Assembly (NCBI GenBank): GCA_965659725.1 | Contig: CBFHXG010000069.1 | Location: forward strand, 1-6,687 | Source of the DNA: Phaeocystidibacter sp965659725 | GTDB lineage: Bacteria > Bacteroidota > Bacteroidia > Flavobacteriales > Schleiferiaceae | Direction: 5' to 3' | DNA: 6,687 nucleotides | Shown here: positions 1-6,421 of the stretch, in pieces | Layout: each line of letters starts with the position of its first letter | How positions within the stretch are numbered: position 1 is the first letter of the stretch | The notes under the pieces: generated by a model | What the model saw: only the letters and a program-made list of their open reading frames with translations | Told to the model about the DNA's origin: nothing | The model's database searches: none | Made by a program: the position numbers and the translations under genes

Positions 1-2
1 TA

Positions 3-305
3 CCGATCCTATTCACTGAAGAATACAATGCCTATGTTCCTGAACTCCTTTGGATACTGGTGGGAAGCGGTGTGCTTTTCGGGTACACCTTCCTGGGTGG
101 GGCGATCAATGCATTGCGACTTCATCGATGGAAAATTCCTGTGCAAGCTGTTGCTTTCGCGGTGTTGATCGGATTGAGCATGATGTACCATGCCGATGCA
201 ATTCAGATCCTTCAATGGGTGGTATTGTCTGAGGTAATCGTACTGATCGGATATATTCTAGTATTCTATATCGGTAGATCGAAGAGGATGGTTTCTCAGC
301 TGTAA
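3..305 (+). CDS. Partial Wzx-like polysaccharide flippase (C-terminal end)
   Basis: Only the last 100 residues are present; the gene enters from the left edge in frame 3 and stops at TAA 303-305. The fragment has about three hydrophobic segments, roughly residues 15-35, 45-61 and 69-90, and a short basic tail (GRSKR). Between the first two lies a basic loop (NALRLHRWK). This pattern, an acidic/aromatic TEEYNAY stretch followed by a helix ending in a small-residue patch and a basic cytoplasmic loop, resembles the end of PST/MATE-type lipid-linked oligosaccharide translocases, which flip undecaprenyl-PP-glycans across the inner membrane. The glycosyltransferases and membrane sugar-phosphate transferase nearby support that role. 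A Wzy polymerase or another multi-spanning protein cannot be excluded, because no catalytic motif lies in this part. Its last 10 bases overlap the end of the opposite-strand epimerase gene. Confidence 0.7.
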   Translation, partial: PILFTEEYNAYVPELLWILVGSGVLFGYTFLGGAINALRLHRWKIPVQAVAFAVLIGLSMMYHADAIQILQWVVLSEVIVLIGYILVFYIGRSKRMVSQL

Positions 306-1264
306 TATTTGCGGTGCCATTCGATAAATGACTTCACACCTTCTTCCAGACCTACCTTAGGTTGATAGTTGGTATAGGAAATGAGTTTTGAGGTATCTGC
401 GAAGGTGACCGTAACATCACCTGGTTGGGCAGGTACGAATTCCTTCTCCAACGTGGTGTTGTAGGCCTTTTCGATGGTTTCAATAAAGGGCATCAAACCT
501 ACAGGTTCTCCTCTTCCGATATTTAATAATTGATGGCCGCCCTCGGATAGCCGTTTTTGATTACCCACCAGTCGGTTGATGTTCTCCACGATATCGTCGA
601 TGTAGGTGAAATCTCGTTTTTGCTCACCGTTGTTGAATACCTTGATCGGTTTACGGTCTTTCGCTGCATTGGCGAATAGGATAGGCGCCATGTCGGGTCG
701 GCCCCAGGGCCCATATACCGTGAAGAAACGCAGACCCGTAAGCGTTAGATTATAAAGATTGGAGTACGAAGCCGCCATGAGCTCATTGCTGCGCTTGGTA
801 GCTGCGTAAAAGCTGACCGGATCATTGCATTCTGCGGATTCCTTGAAAGGTTGCTCCGTATTATCTCCATAAACAGAAGAACTGCTGGCATAGATGAAGT
901 GCTCTACTTTGAATTTCCGGATCAGTTCGAGGATATTGAAGAAGCCCTCCATGTTGGAAAGCATATATGCTCGTGGGTGTTCAATGGAATATCGAACTCC
1001 AGCTTGAGCGGCCATATGAATGACATGGTCGAACGAATGCTTCTCGAAAAGCTGAGTGAGATCTTGATGGTTGACCAGATCCATTTGATAGAAGGTGTAG
1101 CTGCCTTCTTCCTTTTCAAGTGCTTGATTCCTATCCAGTTTCAATCTCGGGTCGTAGTAGGAATTCAAACTATCGATACCTATCACCTCATGTCCCTCAT
1201 GCATGAGTCGTTTCACGATGTGATGGCCAATAAATCCAGCTGATCCAGTAACGAGAATGGTCAT
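296..1264 (-). CDS. UDP-glucuronate 4-epimerase-like NAD-dependent sugar epimerase
   Basis: A complete 322-residue protein of the extended short-chain dehydrogenase family. The Rossmann nucleotide-binding motif GSAGFIG is at residues 7-13, with D31 after the second strand positioned to hold the NAD ribose. Catalytic elements are the SSSS run at 127-130 and Y153-AAT-K157. The stretches GVRYSIEHPRAY (89-100) and YGPWGRPDM (184-192) are typical of the UDP-glucuronate 4-epimerase branch (LpsL/Cap1J/plant GAE) rather than ordinary GalE. The expected reaction is UDP-GlcA to UDP-GalA in the cytoplasm, giving a precursor for acidic polysaccharides; the substrate is inferred from motifs. I chose ATG 1262-1264 because the protein then opens directly with MTILVTGSAG, the canonical N-terminus; the frame continues 21 codons upstream but that part has no family character. 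It is transcribed away from the glycosyltransferases and converges with the flippase gene. No UDP-glucose dehydrogenase to make UDP-GlcA is in view. Confidence 0.93.
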   Translation of the reverse strand: MTILVTGSAGFIGHHIVKRLMHEGHEVIGIDSLNSYYDPRLKLDRNQALEKEEGSYTFYQMDLVNHQDLTQLFEKHSFDHVIHMAAQAGVRYSIEHPRAYMLSNMEGFFNILELIRKFKVEHFIYASSSSVYGDNTEQPFKESAECNDPVSFYAATKRSNELMAASYSNLYNLTLTGLRFFTVYGPWGRPDMAPILFANAAKDRKPIKVFNNGEQKRDFTYIDDIVENINRLVGNQKRLSEGGHQLLNIGRGEPVGLMPFIETIEKAYNTTLEKEFVPAQPGDVTVTFADTSKLISYTNYQPKVGLEEGVKSFIEWHRKYYS

Positions 1265-1283
1265 ATATCTCAAAATTGAGCGA

Positions 1284-1291
1284 CTAAGGTA
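1284..1291 (-). promoter_or_regulatory. Candidate -7 box for the epimerase gene
   Basis: On the minus strand these bases read TACCTTAG, one mismatch from the Bacteroidota -7 consensus TAnnTTTG. The box ends 19 bases before the ATG at 1264, which would leave a leader of about 13-15 nt. I see no convincing TTG at the -33 position, so this is a position-plus-motif guess. Confidence 0.3.
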
Positions 1292-1341
1292 ACGAATGCT
1301 TCGATGTCCTTCATGCAGCAGATACACTCAACCTGATTAGT

Positions 1342-1349
1342 TATCTTCG
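1342..1349 (+). promoter_or_regulatory. Candidate -7 box giving a leaderless or near-leaderless transcript
   Basis: TATCTTCG matches the Bacteroidota -7 element TAnnTTTG at all but one fixed position and lies only 5 bases before the ATG at 1355. With the usual short distance from this element to the transcription start, the mRNA would start at or within a few bases of the start codon. No clear -33 TTG element is visible upstream. It would drive the glycosyltransferase pair 1355-3625. Confidence 0.5.
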
Positions 1350-1354
1350 CGGCT

Positions 1355-2536
1355 ATGCCAGATAAACGCCTTCTTCTCGTTACAGATCACGTTTATTTCC
1401 GTCATAACGGAGAGATCTACGACAACTTCGGATTCAACTATGAATTCTTTCGATCTTACCTCAACGTCTTCGATAGGGTAGATGTGTTGTGTAGGATGCG
1501 TGACGCAGATAATGCGGAAGGGCTTGTGCTTTCATCGGGTGAAGGGCTTCATTTTCACGGTACGCCCGATATACATGGAATGTCGTGGTTCTTGAGTTCT
1601 CTCAAGTACTTCAAACCTTATAAAAGCTTGATAGAGGAATGTGATGCTATTTGCTACCGCATTCCTGCAACAGCTTGTCACAATGTACACGTGATCAATC
1701 AGTCGTTGGACTCCCCAAAGCCTCACATGTTCGAGTTCATTGGTGACCCTATGGATGCGTTGTTTTCGATCAATGATAGTCCGCTTAAGCGTTGGATAAT
1801 GACGCAAGTTGGTAAGGTGCACTCAAAACGAATGAAGGCGATCAGCGATACTGCGGTTTCGGGAAGTTATGTGAGTAGAGAACACCTTCAACTTAAGTTT
1901 CCACCTCCTCAAGGTGTTGAAACAGAGGCGATATCAAGTATTCGATTGAATGAAGGCTTCATTCGTCAAGATGAGAAGCCGTTGAGGGATGATGATAAGG
2001 TCCGAATTGTAGAAGTGGCTTCATTCGTGCGACAGAAGAATCAAACCTATTTGATTGAGATTCTAAAGGAACTCAGGGATAAGGGCGTGAATGCAGAGGT
2101 GCAATTTGTAGGGACTGGGCCAGAGCAAGAGATGGTGCGTGAAAAGGTCAACCGACTAGATCTTAACGAGCATGTCGTCTTTCACAATCAGGTGACGGGA
2201 TTTGATAAGGTAGTAGCCATCCTCGATAGCTGCGATATCTTTTGTTTGCCATCCTTTTCAGAGGGTGTGCCAAGGTCGATGATCGAAGCAATGGCACGCG
2301 GACTCGTGTGTGTGGGAACGCCGATTGGCGGAATACTGGAGTTGATCCCACAAGAATTTACGTTTCCTATTGGTGAGCCGAAAACAGCCGCCGATCTCGT
2401 TGCAGGATTGGTAGAAAGAAAGAGCGAATGGCCGAAAATTGGAAAGAGGAATACGGAGACTGCCAGCGAATACGGCAATTCCATTCTGGTTCCCCGCAGA
2501 AAGAAGGTTTTTGAGTTGTTGAAGAGTCATACCTGA
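1355..2536 (+). CDS. GT4-type (GT-B) glycosyltransferase, first of the pair
   Basis: A 393-residue cytoplasmic or membrane-associated glycosyltransferase of the GT-B fold. The C-terminal nucleotide-sugar domain begins near residue 216 (VRIVEVASFVRQKNQ, with K228 in the place of the conserved basic residue). It carries FVGTGPE at 251-257 and the EX7E motif E303-GVPRSMI-E311 within PSFSEGVPRSMIEAM, followed by a loop with PIGGILELI. The N-terminal half, the acceptor side, is more individual. It includes EFIGDPMDALF (127-137) and REHLQLKFPP (175-184), a GDP...YPP-like combination I associate with a set of polysaccharide-locus GT4 enzymes. Start: the ATG 1355 gives a beta-strand opening (RLLLVT), and a promoter-like box lies 5 bases upstream, leaving no room for a ribosome binding site. 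The next gene starts 6 bases after its stop, so the two are probably co-transcribed. Donor sugar and linkage cannot be read from sequence. Confidence 0.9.
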   Translation: MPDKRLLLVTDHVYFRHNGEIYDNFGFNYEFFRSYLNVFDRVDVLCRMRDADNAEGLVLSSGEGLHFHGTPDIHGMSWFLSSLKYFKPYKSLIEECDAICYRIPATACHNVHVINQSLDSPKPHMFEFIGDPMDALFSINDSPLKRWIMTQVGKVHSKRMKAISDTAVSGSYVSREHLQLKFPPPQGVETEAISSIRLNEGFIRQDEKPLRDDDKVRIVEVASFVRQKNQTYLIEILKELRDKGVNAEVQFVGTGPEQEMVREKVNRLDLNEHVVFHNQVTGFDKVVAILDSCDIFCLPSFSEGVPRSMIEAMARGLVCVGTPIGGILELIPQEFTFPIGEPKTAADLVAGLVERKSEWPKIGKRNTETASEYGNSILVPRRKKVFELLKSHT

Positions 2537-2542
2537 TCTCAC

Positions 2543-3625
2543 ATGTCCACAAAGCCAAATGTAGTCTACATCATGAGCCGCCTGAAGTCGGGCGGAATCG
2601 AATGGCTCGTTGTTAGTTTTCTCCAATCACACCGAAGCCAGTTGGGCGAAGTAACCTTCTGGTTGACAGGTAAGGAAGGGGAGGGTGAACTCACTCAATT
2701 GGTTGAAGATCTAGACTGCAGACTGATCTATTCTTCAAACACCTCCAATGGCTGGACCCAGTTCAAGAAGTTCTTGAGCGAGAATAGGGTAGATGCGGTT
2801 CATGCACATACCGGCTACCCTTCTGGTTATTTCATCCTTTTAGCTGAAAGGGCTGGGGTTCCGGTTAGGATCGGACATTGGCACAACATGAAACCCATTC
2901 CCTCTCATCCACTTAAGAAATGGGTGGCAAAGGATGCCATGAAGAAGATGGCCAAAAATACAACCCATGTGTTTGCCGTCTCCGAACCGGTGAAAAAGGC
3001 CTTGCAGGTCCGTTCACTTATCTCCAAATGCACGGTAGTTCCCAACGGTTACCGCATTGAAGAACCGAAGAGTAGCCAGCAGCAAGAAAAGCTACAGATA
3101 CTGCATGTGGGTCGTTTTCACCCAGTGAAGAATCACAATCTCATTTGGCGCATCCTCGAGCATTTGGAGATCCCGTTTCAGTTTACGGCCTGTGGGCGTC
3201 ACGATCATCCGGAATTACTGCCTGGCACGGAATGGGTGCAGCGTATGACCGCTAAACACAAGGACGATAAGGTGATCCAACTCCCGGGTAATTGCAATGA
3301 TGTTCAAGCTCAATTGGAGGCCTCTGAGGTCTTTCTCTTTCCTAGCTTCTCCGAAGGCACCGGTGGGGCATTGGTAGAGGCTGCTGCCAAAGGCTGTTTC
3401 TGCATTACATCGGATATTCCATCGTTACAATTTGTTGCGCAACATTTCGACAACATCAAATTGATTCCATTGGACGCGCCAATACAGGAGTGGATAGATG
3501 CCATCGAGAACCGACCTACCCTTGATCGTCAAAAGGCCTACCAGCAGTACCTGCGGTCGCCCTTTACCAGCGAGCAGATGGAGGAGTACTGGCTCGAAGT
3601 GTATAGACAGGAATCAACACATTGA
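2543..3625 (+). CDS. GT4-type (GT-B) glycosyltransferase, EpsF-like
   Basis: A 360-residue GT-B glycosyltransferase. The N-terminal domain opens with VVYIMSRLKSGGIEWLVV, the glycine-rich first loop plus helix of this fold, and has DAVHAHTGYPSG at 84-95, typical of EpsF-like exopolysaccharide transferases. IGHWHN at 110-115 follows. The C-terminal donor domain starts about residue 184 with ILHVGRFHPVKNH (R191 and K196 as the conserved basic pair), then LPGNCNDV and the intact EX7E motif E271-GTGGALV-E279 in FPSFSEGTGGALVEA. Length is normal for the family. It should add one sugar to a lipid-linked intermediate at the cytoplasmic face of the membrane; the donor is not predictable. It is the second gene of a pair (6-base gap) and is followed by a 90-base gap holding a new promoter-like box, so the transcript may end or be re-initiated there. 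No purine-rich Shine-Dalgarno sequence precedes the ATG. Confidence 0.9.
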   Translation: MSTKPNVVYIMSRLKSGGIEWLVVSFLQSHRSQLGEVTFWLTGKEGEGELTQLVEDLDCRLIYSSNTSNGWTQFKKFLSENRVDAVHAHTGYPSGYFILLAERAGVPVRIGHWHNMKPIPSHPLKKWVAKDAMKKMAKNTTHVFAVSEPVKKALQVRSLISKCTVVPNGYRIEEPKSSQQQEKLQILHVGRFHPVKNHNLIWRILEHLEIPFQFTACGRHDHPELLPGTEWVQRMTAKHKDDKVIQLPGNCNDVQAQLEASEVFLFPSFSEGTGGALVEAAAKGCFCITSDIPSLQFVAQHFDNIKLIPLDAPIQEWIDAIENRPTLDRQKAYQQYLRSPFTSEQMEEYWLEVYRQESTH

Positions 3626-3636
3626 ACAGGGCAACG

Positions 3637-3644
3637 TATATTTG
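3637..3644 (+). promoter_or_regulatory. Candidate Bacteroidota -7 promoter box (TATATTTG)
   Basis: An exact match to TAnnTTTG, 12 bases after the stop of the glycosyltransferase at 3625, in the only sizeable gap of the plus-strand gene series. A transcript from it would start near 3650 and carry the acyltransferase, third glycosyltransferase and sugar-phosphate transferase. The upstream -33 TTG element is not evident at normal spacing; the TTG at 3622-3624 is too close. Confidence 0.45.
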
Positions 3645-3715
3645 AGGTCGGAAGATCAGTATAACCCACAAACAATCCACCTATCAACCAGCTACGCATT
3701 CAATTACGCTATGTA

Positions 3716-4264
3716 TTGCCGCTTTGGTTCGTGCAATTGATCACCGCATGGATGCCGGATAATAAGTTTACCGTGCGCTTGCGTGGCGCCTTGGTATCCC
3801 TATTCATCCGAAAGTGCGGAAAGAATTTCACCATAGCAGGTGGAGTTACGATCAATGGCCCACAAGGACTCGAGGTAGGGGATAATGTATACTTCGCGCG
3901 TGGAACGTGGATCAATGCCAAGGCTGGACTCTACATTGGTCATAATGTCCTCTTCGGTCCAAACGTAGTGATCTCCACCGCACAGCATGTGTATTCAGAC
4001 GGACGATTCAACTCAGGCCAAAACCTATTTGCTCCCGTCTCCATCGGTGAAGGATCATGGCTTGCGGCCAATAGCACGGTTAAATGTGGAGTGAACATTG
4101 GAAAGGGAAACCTCATAGCCAGTAATGCAAGCGTGGTGAAGGATACCCCAGACCATGCGGTAATGGCTGGAAGTCCGGCACAGTTCGTCAAGGCGAACAC
4201 ACCAAGCGTTGGCATGAAGTACGAAGGCGTTATGCGTCCTCAAAAGAGAGATCGATCTTCATGA
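3716..4264 (+). CDS. Hexapeptide-repeat (left-handed beta-helix) acyltransferase
   Basis: At least 182 residues. A short N-terminal helical part (PLWFVQLITAWMPD) is followed by an imperfect hexapeptide-repeat beta-helix from about residue 38 to 145: GLEVGDNVYF, LYIGHNVLF, VSIGEGSWL, VNIGKGNLI. H91 in STAQHVYSD sits where the catalytic histidine of WcaF/maltose-acetyltransferase-like enzymes lies. The end DTPDHAVMAGSPAQFV is the usual closing motif. It probably transfers an acetyl group from acetyl-CoA to a sugar hydroxyl or amine of the repeat unit, or to its precursor; the acceptor is unknown. The start is uncertain: TTG 3716 is the only conventional start codon in this frame after the in-frame TAA at 3662-3664, yet the upstream codons (NQLRIQLRYV) look coding and resemble the N-terminus I recall from relatives. 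The stop overlaps the next ATG (ATGA, 4261-4264), implying translational coupling. Confidence 0.85.
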   Translation: MPLWFVQLITAWMPDNKFTVRLRGALVSLFIRKCGKNFTIAGGVTINGPQGLEVGDNVYFARGTWINAKAGLYIGHNVLFGPNVVISTAQHVYSDGRFNSGQNLFAPVSIGEGSWLAANSTVKCGVNIGKGNLIASNASVVKDTPDHAVMAGSPAQFVKANTPSVGMKYEGVMRPQKRDRSS

Positions 4265-5403
4265 AACTGATGCTGGTTATCAATAACGAGTTCTCTGCCT
4301 TTCATCTTCGTGGAGCGGTTCAGTACTTCTCGCAAAAAGGCTGGGAAGTAGTGATCGTAAGCACGCCCGGTCCGCTTGTAGACGAGCTAGCCGAGCAGGA
4401 GGGGGGACGTGTGGTTCCCATTTCCTTGGACAGGGATATCAATCCCATAGCGGATATCCGATCGCTATTCCAGCTCATACCGATACTCAAACGAGAAAAA
4501 CCCGATGTGATCAACGTAGGGTCACCCAAAACCGGCTTTCTTTTTGCCCTCGCAAAGATCTTTCTCCCCAAACTTCCACTCATTTTTACTTTGAGGGGTA
4601 TTCGTTCGGATACGTTGGAAGGCGTAAAGAGGAAGATCGTTCTCAAGACCGAGAAACTCGCTTGTGCCAAGGCCAAGAAGGTAATAGTGATCAGTCCGAG
4701 TTTGAGGGAACACGCCGTTCGCATTGGTATGCTTAACCCCAATAAGGCTGTATTGTTGGGCGAGGGAAGCAGTAATGGTGTGGACACGGAACGCTTTGCT
4801 CCCACAGACGAGTGGATCAAGGCAGGAAGATCTCTGCGGGATGAACACAACATTCCATCGGATGCCTTCGTGATGTGCTGCGTTGGCCGCGTCACCAAAG
4901 ACAAGGGCATTGAAGAGGCCTTTCATGCTTTTTCTTCGCTGCACGTGGAGAATCGCAATGTTCACTGGCTCGTTGCTGGGCCTATGGAAGCGTCTGACCC
5001 CATCGATGCAGAAGTGCTTCATGCGATGAAGGAGCATTCGAATATTCATTTACTGGATAGGGTAGATCCTGTTCAGCCTGTTTACGCCGCTTCGGATGTC
5101 CTCGTATTGTATTCGTACCGCGAGGGTTTTGGAAACGTGGTCTTGCAAGCCTCAAGCATGGAAGTGCCGGTTATTGTGGCGGATATTCCGGGTTTAAGGG
5201 ATACCACGGTCAATGACGTTACTGGTTATATCATACCGGGTAAGTCTACCTCTGATCTCGCCGCGGCCTTACGAGTATATCGCAAGAGTGCGGAACTGAG
5301 GGCAAAGCACGGAAAGGCGGGTAGGGAAAGAGCGATCCGTTCATTTGCTCAAGAGGTCATTTGGAAAGGGCAAGAGGAATTGTATAAGTCGATCGCCCAA
5401 TGA
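4261..5403 (+). CDS. GT4-type glycosyltransferase, WbpU/PglA/Bme6-like
   Basis: A 380-residue GT-B enzyme. The N-terminal domain starts KLMLVINNEFSAFHLRG, with the F-HLRG element that faces the acceptor in the PglA/WbpU group, then TLRGIRSDT (110-118). The segment GEGSSNGVDTERF (167-179) is a hallmark of this subgroup. The donor domain has VGRVTKDKGIEE (208-219; R210, K215), VAGPMEASDP and SYREGFGNVVLQA (285-297). The usual EX7E motif reads E288-GFGNVVL-Q296, so its second Glu is Gln. I recall Gln at this place in some Bacteroidota members of the group, so it need not mean loss of activity. Relatives move HexNAc or similar sugars onto undecaprenyl-PP-linked acceptors, which suits the sugar-phosphate transferase immediately downstream. 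It begins inside the acyltransferase stop and ends inside the next start (both ATGA), the tightest coupling in the window. Function is predicted to family level only. Confidence 0.9.
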   Translation: MKLMLVINNEFSAFHLRGAVQYFSQKGWEVVIVSTPGPLVDELAEQEGGRVVPISLDRDINPIADIRSLFQLIPILKREKPDVINVGSPKTGFLFALAKIFLPKLPLIFTLRGIRSDTLEGVKRKIVLKTEKLACAKAKKVIVISPSLREHAVRIGMLNPNKAVLLGEGSSNGVDTERFAPTDEWIKAGRSLRDEHNIPSDAFVMCCVGRVTKDKGIEEAFHAFSSLHVENRNVHWLVAGPMEASDPIDAEVLHAMKEHSNIHLLDRVDPVQPVYAASDVLVLYSYREGFGNVVLQASSMEVPVIVADIPGLRDTTVNDVTGYIIPGKSTSDLAAALRVYRKSAELRAKHGKAGRERAIRSFAQEVIWKGQEELYKSIAQ

Positions 5404-6419
5404 AAGCCGAGTACTTGATCTATCCGGGTGTTTTCGTGTTCCTCTTGTTGGTGATCAAGGGGTATATCCACGTTGCTGAACGTTTCTCCATCGTTGATGA
5501 GCCAGGATACCGCAGTAATCATAGTCAAACCGTTCTGCGCGGCGGAGGCATTCTATTTCCAGTTGCCGTGCTCGCCTTTTTTCTGTTGCATGGCTCGGTG
5601 TATCCTTACTTCTTCATGGGAGTTACCTTGCTTTCCCTCATCAGTTTTTGGGATGATTTGGGCAATGTACGAGCGGTATTTAGACTCGTAGTTCAATTCG
5701 TAGCCATTGGCTTGATGATCGCCGATCTGGATACAGGTAACTATTCATTTGCTGTCTTGGGTGTTCTATTCCTTGTGGCCGTTGGCTGGATCAATGCCTT
5801 CAACTTCATGGATGGCATCAACGGGATCACAGCGGTCAATGCGGCATTGAACCTATCTACACTGGTGTTGATCAACTATGAGGTGCGCTTCATTGAAATG
5901 CGCTTGCTCGTTTTCTTGCTCCTGTCGGTGGTCGTATTTGGCATCTTCAACTTCCGTACACGAGCCCTCGTATTTGCAGGTGATGTGGGGAGTATCACTA
6001 TGGCCTATTCCACCGCCTTCGCCATGTCGGCCTTGATCCTCTATACCGGACAGTGGCAATACTTGCTGTTCCTGAGTGTGTACGTGGTAGATGCGGGATT
6101 CTCCGTGTTACACCGTGTATTCCTTGGTTACAATCCGTTACAGCCGCACCGCACCTTCTTATTTCACATGCTCGTAAATGAGGTGGGTTGGCCACATCTT
6201 GTTGTCAGTTCGTTGTATGCCGGCCTGCAGCTTGTTATCAATCTGTTGACATACTACGTTATCATTCCAGCCAACTACACGAATTACTGGGGTGTTTTGG
6301 TGCTTGTTATATTATCGACGGCCTATTGGATCTTGAAGTCGATACTCAGGAAGCGGGCAAGAGAGAAGGGCAACTTGTGGGTAGAGAAGCACGATAGAGC
6401 CTTCGGTAGGAGGAAGTGA
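5400..6419 (+). CDS. WecA/WbpL-type undecaprenyl-phosphate sugar-1-phosphate transferase
   Basis: A 339-residue integral membrane protein with about ten hydrophobic segments, of the MraY/WecA (glycosyltransferase family 4, PNPT) superfamily. It should transfer HexNAc-1-phosphate from a UDP-sugar to undecaprenyl phosphate and so start the repeat unit. Family motifs appear in order: D33-EPGYRSNH-S with R38 and H41, RGGG at 47-50, the Mg-binding pair D85-D86 (SFWDDLGNVR), NAFNFMDGING (132-142) with D138, FAGDVGS (192-198) with D195, and PHRTFLFHMLVNEVGWPH (249-266), the cytoplasmic substrate-recognition loop of the WbpL/WecA branch. Small departures are Leu for the usual Pro before RGGG, and FAGD where many relatives have FLGD. 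It ends in a basic tail. The ATG overlaps the preceding stop (ATGA). The stop lies 2 bases from the end of the opposite-strand receiver-domain gene. The sugar (GlcNAc, FucNAc, QuiNAc) is not decidable. Confidence 0.92.
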   Translation: MKAEYLIYPGVFVFLLLVIKGYIHVAERFSIVDEPGYRSNHSQTVLRGGGILFPVAVLAFFLLHGSVYPYFFMGVTLLSLISFWDDLGNVRAVFRLVVQFVAIGLMIADLDTGNYSFAVLGVLFLVAVGWINAFNFMDGINGITAVNAALNLSTLVLINYEVRFIEMRLLVFLLLSVVVFGIFNFRTRALVFAGDVGSITMAYSTAFAMSALILYTGQWQYLLFLSVYVVDAGFSVLHRVFLGYNPLQPHRTFLFHMLVNEVGWPHLVVSSLYAGLQLVINLLTYYVIIPANYTNYWGVLVLVILSTAYWILKSILRKRAREKGNLWVEKHDRAFGRRK

Positions 6420-6421
6420 TC

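Noticed and set aside
851..1243. 130-codon open frame on the plus strand inside the epimerase gene
   Set aside because: It lies wholly antisense to a well-supported enzyme with conserved motifs, and its translation shows no recognisable domain; it is a coding shadow.
1269..1280. Inverted repeat CTCAA-AA-TTGAG near the epimerase start
   Set aside because: Five-base arms with a two-base centre are too short to call an operator; such repeats occur by chance at this length.
1265..1354. Extension of the epimerase N-terminus by 21 codons to an upstream ATG
   Set aside because: The added residues have no family character and the Rossmann strand begins right after the internal ATG at 1264, as in normal family members.
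3498..3740. 80-codon plus-strand frame bridging the second glycosyltransferase end and the acyltransferase start, including ATG 3711
   Set aside because: It overlaps two real genes out of frame, has no family resemblance, and from ATG 3711 it yields only nine codons.
4320..5049. Two long minus-strand open frames (196 and 175 codons) over the third glycosyltransferase
   Set aside because: Both are antisense to a clear GT4 protein; their translations look like low-information shadow products and no promoter or start context supports them.
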